Assembly (NCBI GenBank): GCA_028290765.1
Contig: JAQGJF010000073.1
Span: forward strand, 1-12,034
Reading direction: 5' to 3'
Source of the DNA: Tardiphaga sp.
GTDB lineage: Bacteria > Pseudomonadota > Alphaproteobacteria > Rhizobiales > Xanthobacteraceae
DNA length: 12,034 nucleotides
Shown here: in pieces, positions 1 through 6,316 of the stretch
Layout: each line of letters opens with the position of its first letter
Numbering within the stretch: position 1 is the first letter of the stretch
Position numbers and translations under genes: made by a program
Notes under the pieces: model-generated
The model's input: the letters and a program-made list of their open reading frames with translations, nothing else
Told to the model about the DNA's origin: nothing
Databases searched by the model: none

Positions 1-311
1 CCTCCGACGACGCGATGCTGGACGCGGCGATCGAGGCTGGCGCCGACGATGTGTCGTCGAGCGAAGGCGGCCACGAGGTCTACGCCTCGCAGGAGACCTT
101 TCGCGAGGTCGCCAAGGCGCTGGAGGCGAAATTCGGCGAGGCCCGCAAGTCGGCGCTGACCTGGAAGCCGCAGAACACCATCGCGGTGGACGACGAGACC
201 GGCGAAAAGCTTCTGAAACTGATCGACCTGCTCAACGAGCATGACGACGTCCAGAACGTGTTCGCCAATTTCGAGGTTTCCGACGCGCTGGTCGCCAAGA
301 TGGGCGGGTAG
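1..311 (+). CDS. yebC: YebC/PmpR family transcriptional regulator / translation factor, 3' end only
   Basis: This is the C-terminal end of a protein that begins before the window. About 103 residues are visible, reading in frame from base 3 to the TAG at 309-311. The sequence fits the C-terminal domains of the YebC/PmpR family: a GADDV segment, then EVYASQETF, a WKPQNTI stretch and the closing [12 protein letters not shown]. Family members have been described as DNA-binding regulators and, more recently, as factors that relieve ribosome stalling at proline-rich stretches; which applies here cannot be told. yebC lying directly upstream of ruvC is a very common bacterial order, which supports the call. 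A hairpin follows 8 nt after the stop. The N-terminal part is outside the window, so intactness cannot be judged. Confidence 0.93.
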   Translation, partial: SDDAMLDAAIEAGADDVSSSEGGHEVYASQETFREVAKALEAKFGEARKSALTWKPQNTIAVDDETGEKLLKLIDLLNEHDDVQNVFANFEVSDALVAKMGG

Positions 312-319
312 GGCGGTTC

Positions 320-358
320 AGAGCCGCTATCGCTTTGGCGGGGATGCGGCTCTTTGTG
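320..358 (+). terminator. Probable terminator hairpin after yebC
   Basis: AGAGCCGC at 320-327 and GCGGCTCT at 346-353 form a perfect 8-bp inverted repeat, with a small CGC/GCG hairpin (331-340) inside the 18-nt loop. The second arm runs into TCTTTGTGT, a short T-rich tail. Placement 8 nt after the yebC stop and about 60 nt before ruvC fits a Rho-independent or attenuating terminator. The T-tract is weak, so termination may be partial. Confidence 0.5.
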
Positions 359-411
359 TATCGACTGCCGTTGTTGTTTCGTTCACGGTCCTGTGGCGTT
401 ATCACTGCCCC

Positions 412-939
412 ATGACCAACCTGCCGATTCGCGTGCCCGTCCGTATCCTTGGCATCGATCCGGGCCTGCGCCGGACCGGCTGGGGCGTGATCGACATCGA
501 GGGCAACCGGCTGATATTCGTCGGCTGCGGCTCGGTGGAGCCGCCCGATAGCCTGCCGCTGGCCAGCCGGTTGCTGGCGATCCATGAGGGTCTCGCCAAG
601 GTGCTGGACGAGTTCAAGCCGGCCGAGGCCGCGGTGGAGCAGACCTTCGTCAACAAGGATGGCGTCGCCACCCTGAAACTCGGTCAGGCCCGTGGGGTCG
701 CGATGCTGGCGCCGGCGATGGTGGGAATTACGGTCGCGGAATACGCGCCCAACCAGGTCAAGAAGACCGTGGTCGGCGCCGGCCATGCCGACAAGAACCA
801 GATCTCGATGATGCTGAAAATCCTGCTGCCCAAGGCCGAACCGAAATCGGCCGATGCCGCCGACGCGCTGGCGATCGCCATCACCCACGCCCATCACCGC
901 GGCAGCGCAGCGCTGCGGCTGAAGGTGGTCGGAGGATGA
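412..939 (+). CDS. ruvC: Crossover junction endodeoxyribonuclease RuvC
   Basis: RuvC is the Holliday-junction resolvase: a dimer that makes symmetrical nicks in the junction after RuvAB branch migration, in the cytoplasm. The product is 175 aa against about 173 in E. coli. The four catalytic acidic residues of the RNase H-like fold are visible: D16 in [14 protein letters not shown]76 in VEQTF, and D148 and D151 in [11 protein letters not shown]. The start at 412 was chosen because it gives [18 protein letters not shown], with the first catalytic Asp at the usual distance from the N-terminus. The frame is open back to 241, but that extension overlaps the end of yebC and has no family resemblance. 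No strong ribosome binding site is seen before 412. ruvA follows only after an inserted LysE-like gene, so ruvC may be transcribed apart from ruvAB. Confidence 0.97.
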   Translation: MTNLPIRVPVRILGIDPGLRRTGWGVIDIEGNRLIFVGCGSVEPPDSLPLASRLLAIHEGLAKVLDEFKPAEAAVEQTFVNKDGVATLKLGQARGVAMLAPAMVGITVAEYAPNQVKKTVVGAGHADKNQISMMLKILLPKAEPKSADAADALAIAITHAHHRGSAALRLKVVGG

Positions 940-974
940 CGGGGGTGGTACGAACTGGCACCGAGCACAGCGCG

Positions 975-1034
975 CTCCCTCCCCCCTTGCGGGTACGATC
1001 GAGCGAAGCTCGATCGCGGGTTGGGGAGGGGGGT
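975..1034. repeat. Palindromic intergenic repeat between ruvC and the LysE-like gene
   Basis: The 163-nt gap 940-1102 contains a nested inverted repeat. The inner stem is CGATCGAGC (996-1004), loop GAA, GCTCGATCG (1008-1016), with perfect 9-bp arms. It is flanked by a C-rich arm (977-986) and a G-rich arm (1023-1033), which pair imperfectly. This C/G-rich layout resembles the dispersed palindromic elements common between genes in Bradyrhizobium and its relatives (recognition only). It could also terminate ruvC transcription, but no T-tract follows. The rest of the gap shows nothing recognisable. Confidence 0.6.
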
Positions 1035-1102
1035 AACTCCGAGTCTGTGCGCTTGATACCCCCATCCCCGACTGGCGCTGCATACGCTGCCGAGACCGCA
1101 CC

Positions 1103-1717
1103 ATGGACCTGACCGCTCTCCTGATTTTCACCGGCGCGCTGCTGGTTGCCGCGGCTTCGCCCGGACCCGGCATCGTCGCCCTGGTCGCTCGCGTCATGGG
1201 CGGCGGGCTTGCCGGCGTCGTCCCTTTTCTGGCCGGACTCATTCTCGGCGATCTGATCTGGCTGGCCGCGGCGGTGCTCGGCCTTGCGGTCGTGGCACAT
1301 ACTTTCCACGAGGCCTTTGCCGTCATCAAATTCGCGGGTGCCGCCTATCTGCTTTATCTGGCGTACCGGATGTGGACGGCGCCGGCCGAGGCAGCTACCG
1401 CCGCCGCGGCACCACGCCGCGATCGCAGCGCCACGCTGTTCCTGGCAGGCCTGTCGGTGAGCCTCGGCAATCCGAAGGTGGCGGGCTTCTATCTCGCGCT
1501 GCTGCCGAACCTGATCGATCTCGGCCAAGTCGATCTATTGGGCTATGCCGAATTGGCCGGTCTCTGCGTCGCGGTTCTGACCGTGGTGCTCGGCAGCTAC
1601 GCGCTCGCCGCGGCCCGTGCCCGATCCCTGTTCAACAGCCCGCGCGCCGTTCGTTGGTTCAACCGGACCGGCGGCACCCTGATGGCAGGCGCGGCCATTG
1701 CCGTCGCCAGCAAATAG
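1103..1717 (+). CDS. LysE/RhtB family amino-acid exporter
   Basis: This is an inner-membrane protein of 204 aa, the usual length for the LysE/RhtB family of amino-acid and small-metabolite exporters. The family's SPGPG motif is at residues 19-23 after the first hydrophobic helix. GNPK at 122-125 matches the start of the second half, and about six hydrophobic segments can be traced (roughly 5-30, 38-65, 70-90, 110-135, 145-170 and 185-203), split by a polar Ala/Arg linker near 92-109. The substrate cannot be predicted. The start at 1103 puts the first helix at the N-terminus; no clear Shine-Dalgarno is visible. The stop lies 8 nt before the ruvA start, so ruvA is likely co-transcribed with it. 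A transport gene between ruvC and ruvA has no obvious functional link to recombination and looks like an insertion into the cluster. Confidence 0.9.
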   Translation: MDLTALLIFTGALLVAAASPGPGIVALVARVMGGGLAGVVPFLAGLILGDLIWLAAAVLGLAVVAHTFHEAFAVIKFAGAAYLLYLAYRMWTAPAEAATAAAAPRRDRSATLFLAGLSVSLGNPKVAGFYLALLPNLIDLGQVDLLGYAELAGLCVAVLTVVLGSYALAAARARSLFNSPRAVRWFNRTGGTLMAGAAIAVASK

Positions 1718-1725
1718 GCCCGCTT

Positions 1726-2343
1726 ATGATCGGCAAACTGAAAGGCCTGATCGACAGCTACGGCGAGGATTATGTGATCCTCGACGTCGGCGGCGTCGGC
1801 TATCAGGTGCATTGTTCGGCGCGCACGCTGCAGGCGCTGCCGGCACCGGGCGAGGCGGCGGTGCTGTCGATCGAGACCTATGTGCGCGAGGACCAGATAA
1901 AACTGTTCGGGTTTCGCAGCGACATGGAGCGCGAATGGTTCCGGCTCTTGCAGACGGTGCAGGGCGTCGGCGCCAAGGTGGCGCTGGCGGTGCTCTCGAC
2001 CTTGCCGCCGTCCGACCTCGCCAACGCCATCGCGCTGCGCGACAAGGCCGCGGTGACGCGCACCCCCGGCGTCGGCCCCAAGGTGGCCGAACGAATCGTC
2101 ACCGAATTGAAGGACAAGGTGCCGGCGTTTTCCAATGTCGATCCGGCGCTGGTGCATCTGTCCGGCGCGCTCGACGACCAGCGCGCGCCGCGCCCCGTCA
2201 CCGACGCCATCTCGGCGCTGGTCAATCTCGGCTACGGCCAGCCGCAGGCCGCCGCCGCCATCGCCGCGGCGTCGCGTAGCGCCGGCGAAAGTGCGGAAAC
2301 CGCGCAGCTGATTCGCCTGGGCCTGAAGGAGCTGGCGAAGTGA
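1726..2343 (+). CDS. ruvA: Holliday junction branch migration protein RuvA
   Basis: RuvA tetramers bind four-way DNA junctions and load the RuvB motor. The product is 205 aa (about 203 in E. coli). Domain I is an OB fold at about 1-63, starting with MIGKLKG and including [10 protein letters not shown]. Residues E55 and D56 match the acidic pin that helps separate strands at the junction. Two helix-hairpin-helix motifs follow, QGVGAKVAL (79-87) and [10 protein letters not shown] (115-124). The C-terminal RuvB-binding domain is at about 155-205. The start at 1726 was chosen because MIGKL is the conserved N-terminus; the frame is open upstream to 1372 only as a shadow of the LysE-like gene. The TGA at 2341-2343 overlaps the GTG start of the next gene. 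Confidence 0.97.
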   Translation: MIGKLKGLIDSYGEDYVILDVGGVGYQVHCSARTLQALPAPGEAAVLSIETYVREDQIKLFGFRSDMEREWFRLLQTVQGVGAKVALAVLSTLPPSDLANAIALRDKAAVTRTPGVGPKVAERIVTELKDKVPAFSNVDPALVHLSGALDDQRAPRPVTDAISALVNLGYGQPQAAAAIAAASRSAGESAETAQLIRLGLKELAK

Positions 2344-2843
2344 ACGTGGTCCGCCGCATCGCGCGCACGATCGGTATCGTTGCGATATTTTCCCTGGTCG
2401 GCCCGATCGCGATCGCGGCGCTGATCACGCTGATCGTGGTCGGGTTCGGCGCGGCGCTGCTGCAGGTGTTCCTGTCCCTGGTCGATCTCGATGCCTTGCG
2501 CGGGGTGATCTCGGTCGCGGTGTGGCTGCTGGCCATTCTCTCGACGCTGGCTTTCATTCCGCCCTCTGCTGTGACCGGCGTGATTTTCGCGCTGGCGGCG
2601 GTTTATAACGGAAGAAGCGCGCTCTGGATGGCGTGGATTGCGGCGGCGGTCACGATCATCGGTTTCATCGGATGCGGGATTTTCTTCATCCCCGCGGAAT
2701 CATCCGCCGTGATCCTGCCAAGCGTCCGGTCGGCCAGCCAGGCGTTGGCCTTGTTCGTGATGCTCGCCGGGCTTGCGGTTGTTCCCACCAGCCTGTGCTG
2801 GTGGCTCGCGAAGCCGCTGCATCGTGCTAGAATTGCCGCATGA
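2340..2843 (+). CDS. Multi-pass membrane protein of unknown function, coupled between ruvA and ruvB
   Basis: I do not recognise a named family. The product is 167 aa, very hydrophobic, with four to five likely membrane helices (about 11-48, which may be two, then 55-73, 76-90, 94-116 and 135-156). It has a basic N-terminus ([10 protein letters not shown]) and a basic tail ([10 protein letters not shown]), which suggests that both of those ends face the cytoplasm. No catalytic or ligand motif is evident. It starts with GTG at 2340 in a 4-nt GTGA overlap with the ruvA stop, and its own stop is in a 4-nt ATGA overlap with the ruvB start. Such double overlap implies translational coupling within one ruvA–orf–ruvB message. 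The frame is intact and has the same base composition as its neighbours, so it is a real gene. Whether it acts with RuvAB is unknown. Confidence 0.85.
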   Translation: MNVVRRIARTIGIVAIFSLVGPIAIAALITLIVVGFGAALLQVFLSLVDLDALRGVISVAVWLLAILSTLAFIPPSAVTGVIFALAAVYNGRSALWMAWIAAAVTIIGFIGCGIFFIPAESSAVILPSVRSASQALALFVMLAGLAVVPTSLCWWLAKPLHRARIAA

Positions 2844-3883
2844 CCACATCTCCCCGCATCGTCACCCCCGAACGCCGCTCCGACGATGTCGGCGACACCG
2901 CGCTGCGCCCGCAGGTGCTGGCGGAATTCGTCGGTCAGCAGCAGGCTCGCGCCAATCTGCAGATCTTCATCGACGCCGCGCGCAAGCGCAACGAGGCGCT
3001 GGATCATGTGCTGTTCGTCGGCCCGCCCGGCCTCGGCAAGACCACGCTGGCGCAGATCGTGGCCCGCGAACTCGGCGTCGGTTTCCGCGCCACCTCGGGT
3101 CCCGTGATTGCCAAGGCCGGCGATCTCGCCGCATTGCTGACCAATCTCGAAGAGCGCGACGTGCTGTTCATCGACGAAATCCATCGCCTCAGTCCGGCGG
3201 TGGAGGAGGTGCTCTATCCGGCGATGGAGGATTTCCAGCTCGATCTCATCATCGGCGAGGGGCCGGCGGCGCGCTCGGTCAAGATCGAACTGGCGAAATT
3301 CACCCTGGTCGGCGCCACGACGCGCGCAGGCCTGTTGACGAACCCGCTGCGCGACCGCTTCGGCATTCCCGTGCGGCTGAATTTCTACACCGAAGCGGAG
3401 CTGGAAAAGATCGTCACCCGCGGCGCCCGCGTGCTCAATATCGGCATGACGCCGGATGGCGCCAACGAGATCGCGCGCCGCGCCCGCGGCACGCCGCGCA
3501 TCGCCGGACGGCTGCTGCGCCGTGTACGGGATTTTGCCTCGGCGGCGGACGCTGATGCGATCGACCGCGGCATTGCCGACCATGCGCTGAGCGCGCTGGA
3601 AGTCGATGGCGCCGGCCTCGACGCCATGGATCGCCGTTACCTCACCACCATCGCGATGAATTACGGCGGCGGTCCGGTCGGCGTCGAGACCATGGCCGCG
3701 GCGCTGTCGGAACCACGCGACGCCATCGAGGACATCATCGAGCCGTTTTTGATCCAGTGCGGCTATCTGCAGCGCACCCCACGGGGACGGCTGTTGACCT
3801 CGCACGCGTTCAAACATCTCGGATTGAACGAGCCCTCGCGCGATCCTAGCCAGTTCGGATTGTTCGGGCAGGATGAGGAGTAG
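2840..3883 (+). CDS. ruvB: Holliday junction branch migration helicase RuvB
   Basis: RuvB is the hexameric AAA+ motor that drives branch migration with RuvA. The product is 347 aa, normal for the family. Visible motifs are Walker [10 protein letters not shown] (61-69), Walker B LFIDEIH (109-115), sensor 1 in GATTRAG (158-164), the arginine-finger region LRDRFGI (170-176) and the sensor 2 region [16 protein letters not shown] winged-helix C-terminal domain with [18 protein letters not shown] closes the protein. The ATG at 2840 overlaps the stop of the preceding membrane-protein gene by 4 nt and gives the expected N-terminus before the RP..L.EFVGQ segment. The Nudix gene follows after 6 nt. No key residue appears to be missing. 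Confidence 0.98.
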   Translation: MTTSPRIVTPERRSDDVGDTALRPQVLAEFVGQQQARANLQIFIDAARKRNEALDHVLFVGPPGLGKTTLAQIVARELGVGFRATSGPVIAKAGDLAALLTNLEERDVLFIDEIHRLSPAVEEVLYPAMEDFQLDLIIGEGPAARSVKIELAKFTLVGATTRAGLLTNPLRDRFGIPVRLNFYTEAELEKIVTRGARVLNIGMTPDGANEIARRARGTPRIAGRLLRRVRDFASAADADAIDRGIADHALSALEVDGAGLDAMDRRYLTTIAMNYGGGPVGVETMAAALSEPRDAIEDIIEPFLIQCGYLQRTPRGRLLTSHAFKHLGLNEPSRDPSQFGLFGQDEE

Positions 3884-3889
3884 CCGCGC

Positions 3890-4297
3890 ATGAGCGACAA
3901 CATCATCAGCGTGGTGGCGGCGATGATCCGCGATGAAGCGGGGCGCATGCTGGTGGTGCGCAAGCGCGGCACCGAGGCTTTCATGCAGCCCGGCGGCAAG
4001 CGCGACGCCGGCGAGGACGATATTACGGCGCTCGAACGTGAGATCGGCGAAGAGCTGGGTTGCCGGATGGTGCCGGGATCGGCGAGGGCGCTGGGCGAGT
4101 TCGATTGTGTCGCGGCGAACGAGCCGGGATGGCGGGTGAAAGCGAGCGTCTACGCGGTGAATGTCGCCGGTGCTGTCGTGCCGCAGGCCGAGATTGCCGA
4201 AGCGCTGTGGATTGATCCCACCGCCCCGGTGTCGATCGTGCTGGCGCCGCTGACCCGCGATCACGTGTTGCCGCTGGCGTCGGGCGAATTTCCGTAG
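3890..4297 (+). CDS. Nudix hydrolase
   Basis: Nudix enzymes cleave nucleoside diphosphates linked to another moiety, using divalent metal. The product is 135 aa, a single-domain size. Residues 36-58 fit the Nudix box GX5EX7REUXEEXGU exactly: G36, E42, R50-E51, E54-E55, G57 and C58. The preceding RKRGTEAFMQPGGK is typical of MutT/ADP-ribose pyrophosphatase-like members, but the substrate cannot be assigned. The gene starts 6 nt after the ruvB stop and is probably part of the same transcript. A role in cleaning oxidised nucleotides would suit a DNA-repair operon, but that is inference. The 57 nt after the stop carry a promoter-like element for the next small ORF. Confidence 0.93.
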   Translation: MSDNIISVVAAMIRDEAGRMLVVRKRGTEAFMQPGGKRDAGEDDITALEREIGEELGCRMVPGSARALGEFDCVAANEPGWRVKASVYAVNVAGAVVPQAEIAEALWIDPTAPVSIVLAPLTRDHVLPLASGEFP

Positions 4298-4317
4298 TGC
4301 TCTGCAGTTCGTGAAAC

Positions 4318-4348
4318 TTGTTTATCAGCCGGAAACTCTTGCTATATT
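4318..4348 (+). promoter_or_regulatory. Possible promoter for the small ORF and ybgC, may give a leaderless mRNA
   Basis: TATATT at 4343-4348 resembles a -10 box. A weak -35, TTGTTT, lies at 4318-4323 with a long 19-nt spacer. A start site 6-7 nt after the -10 box would fall on or next to the ATG at 4355, and no Shine-Dalgarno precedes that ATG, so a leaderless message is plausible. No experimental evidence. Confidence 0.35.
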
Positions 4349-4354
4349 GGGATC

Positions 4355-4522
4355 ATGAACAAATTCACCGAGAGAGCGACCGCGGCGCCGGAGCAGGCGG
4401 AAAAACTTCGCGTACTGAAAGCCGAAATTCAACTGGGCCTGGATGACGAGGCCGCCGGCCATGTCCGTCGCTGGGACCTTGCGGACTTTCTGCGGCGTGC
4501 GCGCGAAATGAATCAACATTAG
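4355..4522 (+). CDS. Small ParD-like antitoxin fragment or orphan antitoxin, 55 aa
   Basis: This short ORF encodes 55 residues from ATG 4355 to TAG 4522. Residues 16-51 (EKLRVLKAEIQLGLDD, then WDLADFLRRARE) resemble the C-terminal, toxin-binding part of ParD antitoxins, which usually reads IQ.GLDSG......D...F..R. The N-terminal ribbon-helix-helix DNA-binding region of about 35-40 residues is absent, and no ParE/RelE-like toxin gene lies on either side. It could be a remnant of a toxin-antitoxin pair, a stand-alone anti-toxin peptide, or an unrelated small protein. Its stop is immediately followed by the ybgC ATG, so the two are likely translated together. Codon use matches neighbouring genes, which supports real coding. 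The family call is by eye and only moderately sure. Confidence 0.6.
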   Translation: MNKFTERATAAPEQAEKLRVLKAEIQLGLDDEAAGHVRRWDLADFLRRAREMNQH

Positions 4523-4969
4523 ATGACAGCCCATCTCGACGGCGTCATCCGCGATGGCCGGCATCACATGCAGGTCCGGGTCTATTACGAGGACACCGAT
4601 TTTTCCGGCATCGTCTATCACGCCAATTATCTGCGCTTCATGGAGCGCGGGCGCAGCAATTATTTGCGGCTGCTCGGTGCCGACCAGCGCGCGCTGTTCG
4701 CGGAGGCTGAAAGCGAGGCGCCGGGGTTTGCCTTCGTGGTGCGCTCGATGCAGCTGGAATTTTTGAAGCCGGCGCGGATGGACGATCTGCTGGACATCGT
4801 CACCTGGCCGCTCGTCGTGAAGGGCGCGTCGATCATGCTCGGCCAGGAGGTGCGGCGCGGCGATGTGTTGCTGCTGGAGGCCAAGGTCAAGGTGGCGTTC
4901 GTGTCCGGTGGCCAGGCCAAGCCTATTCCGAAAGCGCTGCGGATGGCGATGAAGGCCGATCATATCTGA
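4523..4969 (+). CDS. ybgC: YbgC-type acyl-CoA thioesterase (4-hydroxybenzoyl-CoA thioesterase family)
   Basis: This is a hotdog-fold acyl-CoA thioesterase of 148 aa, slightly longer than E. coli YbgC because of about 15 extra N-terminal residues. The active-site signature YYEDTDFSGIVYHANYLRFMERGR is at about 21-44, with D26 as the catalytic aspartate and H33 in the conserved YHANY. In many proteobacteria ybgC is the first gene of the tol-pal operon and the enzyme associates with phospholipid synthesis proteins at the inner membrane. The chosen ATG directly abuts the stop of the upstream small ORF; a second ATG at 4568 (residue 16) would also retain the whole fold. tolQ does not follow: the next gene is a DUF1348 gene 86 nt downstream. 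Confidence 0.93.
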   Translation: MTAHLDGVIRDGRHHMQVRVYYEDTDFSGIVYHANYLRFMERGRSNYLRLLGADQRALFAEAESEAPGFAFVVRSMQLEFLKPARMDDLLDIVTWPLVVKGASIMLGQEVRRGDVLLLEAKVKVAFVSGGQAKPIPKALRMAMKADHI

Positions 4970-4995
4970 CCAGACCAGCGGCTGGCGGCACCGGC

Positions 4996-5022
4996 TTGAC
5001 TCTCTGTACCGATCGGTACAAT
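4996..5022 (+). promoter_or_regulatory. Promoter with perfect 16-bp TetR-type operator (palindrome 5005-5020)
   Basis: TGTACCGATCGGTACA at 5005-5020 is a perfect palindrome. It fills the spacer and overlaps the -10 box of a promoter-like pair, TTGACT (4996-5001) and TACAAT (5017-5022), spaced 15 nt apart. Palindromes of the form TACCGATCGGTA are typical TetR-family operators. The tetR gene two positions downstream (5532) is the obvious candidate repressor, giving an autoregulated DUF1348-tetR operon. Binding itself is inferred. Confidence 0.75.
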
Positions 5023-5055
5023 CTTCCAGCGCTGTCCTGAACTGGAGATATCCCG

Positions 5056-5523
5056 ATGTCGCGTCCGCCGCTGCCGCCGTTCACCCGCGAGACCGCCGCC
5101 CAGAAGGCCCGCATGGCAGAGGATGCCTGGAATTCGCGCGACCCGGAGCGGGTGGCGCTGGCCTATACCGAGGACAGCCGTTGGCGCAACCGCGGCGAGT
5201 TCTTCGAGGGCAGGGCGGCCATCGTCGGGTTTCTCACCCGTAAGTGGGCGAAGGAGCACGAGTATCGCCTGATCAAGGATCTCTGGGCCTTCGACCAGAA
5301 CCGCATCGCGGTGCGCTTTCAGTATGAATGGCATGACGACGCCGGGCAGTGGCATCGCTCCTACGGCAATGAGCAATGGGAATTCGATGAACACGGCCTG
5401 ATGCGCCGGCGCGAAGCCAGCATCAATGATTTTCCGATCGCCGAAAAAGACCGCCGCTTTCACTGGGCGGCGCCCGGGCCGCGGCCGGCGGACATCGCGG
5501 GCTTGAATGAAAGTCCGTTCTGA
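5056..5523 (+). CDS. DUF1348 / SnoaL-like (NTF2 superfamily) protein
   Basis: The 155-aa product matches in outline the DUF1348 group of the NTF2/SnoaL-like superfamily, small cone-shaped alpha+beta barrels that often bind hydrophobic ligands. The call rests on [26 protein letters not shown] (21-46), [21 protein letters not shown] (59-79) and [22 protein letters not shown] (87-110), which are the usual blocks of this group. No catalytic function is established for the family. A GGAG-like site lies about 9 nt before the ATG at 5056. The tetR gene begins 8 nt after the stop, so the two form one small operon behind the operator at 5005-5020. The regulator probably responds to a compound that this protein, or a neighbouring enzyme, handles; that is inference. 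Confidence 0.85.
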   Translation: MSRPPLPPFTRETAAQKARMAEDAWNSRDPERVALAYTEDSRWRNRGEFFEGRAAIVGFLTRKWAKEHEYRLIKDLWAFDQNRIAVRFQYEWHDDAGQWHRSYGNEQWEFDEHGLMRRREASINDFPIAEKDRRFHWAAPGPRPADIAGLNESPF

Positions 5524-5531
5524 AGCGGGCG

Positions 5532-6092
5532 ATGGCAAAACCGGTTTCCGAACGCGCGGAGTTGTTGCCGCTCTTGGGCGAGGTATTTCGCGCCCACGGC
5601 TATGAAGGCGCAACGCTGGCGCTGATCACGGAGGCCACCGGGCTCGGCAAGGGCAGCCTTTATCATTTTTTTCCCGGCGGCAAACAGCAGATGGCCGCCG
5701 AGGTGCTGGCTGAAATCGACCGCTGGTTCGAGGTCAACATTTTTGCGCCGCTGCGCGCCAGCGACGATCCCGACCACGCCATTGCGGCGATGATCGGCAA
5801 TGTCGATGGCTATTTCCGTTCGGGACGTCGCGTGTGCCTGGTCGGCGTCATTGCGCTTGGTGCGTCGCGCGACAGCTTTGGCGCAGAGGTGCACGATTAT
5901 TTTGCGCGCTGGCATGATGCGCTGGCGGGGGTGCTCAGGCGGTCGGGGGTTGGCAGCAGCGCGGCGCGGCGCCGGTCCGAGGACGCCTTGCTGACCATTC
6001 AGGGCGCGCTGGTTCTGGCGCGGGCGCGCGACGACGTCAAAATCTTCGGCCGCGCGATGGTGGAGTTGCAGACGCGGTTGCTGGCGCCATGA
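5532..6092 (+). CDS. TetR/AcrR family transcriptional regulator
   Basis: A 186-aa ligand-responsive repressor. The N-terminal helix-turn-helix is at about 10-50: LGEVFRAHGYEGATLALI, then TEATGLGKGSLYHFFPGGKQQM. The GLGKGSLYHFFPGGK form with an inserted GG is typical of the LmrA/YxaF-like branch of TetR. The remaining two thirds is the helical ligand-binding and dimer domain, which is poorly conserved and gives no ligand clue. It starts 8 nt after the DUF1348 stop and is therefore likely co-transcribed with it. The best operator candidate is the perfect palindrome at 5005-5020, which would make the operon self-repressed. It may also act on the FAD-enzyme gene downstream, but no copy of that palindrome was seen there. 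Confidence 0.93.
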   Translation: MAKPVSERAELLPLLGEVFRAHGYEGATLALITEATGLGKGSLYHFFPGGKQQMAAEVLAEIDRWFEVNIFAPLRASDDPDHAIAAMIGNVDGYFRSGRRVCLVGVIALGASRDSFGAEVHDYFARWHDALAGVLRRSGVGSSAARRRSEDALLTIQGALVLARARDDVKIFGRAMVELQTRLLAP

Positions 6093-6102
6093 GCTGGTAG
6101 CT

Positions 6103-6220
6103 CTCGAACCTCCTGAGCCCTTTTCTCGATACTACAACGGTAACGGTTTTCAGCGTCGCTGAAACCTTGTGGTAGCCGCCGTTTTCGAACGTCTGTCCGT
6201 CGCCTGGATGGAGGTTCGAG
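6103..6220 (+). promoter_or_regulatory. Structured leader: 11-bp inverted repeat enclosing a 17-bp palindrome
   Basis: The 223-nt gap between tetR and the FAD enzyme is highly structured. CTCGAACCTCC (6103-6113) and GGAGGTTCGAG (6210-6220) are perfect 11-bp inverted arms. Inside lie a 17-bp palindrome TTTCAGCG-T-CGCTGAAA (6148-6164, with GG/CC extension) and a tandem AACGGT repeat (6136-6147). The second outer arm contains the GGAGG that would serve as ribosome binding site for the ATG at 6221. If both arms are transcribed, they could mask that site. No clear internal promoter was found. The 17-bp palindrome could instead be a protein operator. Confidence 0.55.
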
Positions 6221-6316
6221 ATGAACACAAGCGTCATATGGACTAGTGATGGTCGCGCCCGGAGCAGGGTCCTGATGCCGTCGTGTTTTTTCGGCAGGAT
6301 CGGGAGGGCGCGCTGA
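6221..6316 (+). CDS. Possible 31-aa leader peptide overlapping the FAD enzyme start
   Basis: An ATG at 6221 preceded by GGAGG (6210-6214, 6-nt spacing) opens a 31-codon frame. It ends in a TGA whose last base is the first base of the FAD-enzyme ATG (TGATG overlap), the arrangement expected for translational coupling. The peptide starts MNTSVIWTSDGRAR and is Arg/Ser-rich with no recognised domain. It contains three AGG codons and an ATA, rare in this GC-rich background, so it may be a regulatory leader or just a chance frame. The ribosome site lies inside the second arm of the 6103-6220 inverted repeat. Confidence 0.35.
   Translation: MNTSVIWTSDGRARSRVLMPSCFFGRIGRAR

Noticed and set aside
241..411. 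Upstream extension of ruvC
   Set aside because: It overlaps the yebC end and hairpin, and the added residues do not resemble RuvC; the 412 start gives the family's N-terminus.
232..1329. 365-codon - strand frame opposite ruvC and the LysE-like gene
   Set aside because: Low-complexity Arg/Ser/Pro translation without domains, crossing an intergenic palindrome; an antisense shadow.
1372..1725. Upstream extension of ruvA, which could be read as a fusion
   Set aside because: It is an out-of-frame shadow of the LysE-like gene, rich in Arg; MIGKL at 1726 is the conserved RuvA start.
2603..4264. 553-codon open frame on the - strand opposite ruvB and the Nudix gene
   Set aside because: It lies antisense to two genes with full catalytic motifs, its translation is His/Arg/Gln-rich without any domain, and long antisense frames are expected in GC-rich DNA.
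4325..4963. 212-codon - strand frame opposite ybgC and the small ParD-like ORF
   Set aside because: Antisense to a gene with a clear hotdog thioesterase signature; the translation is His/Arg-rich and domain-free.
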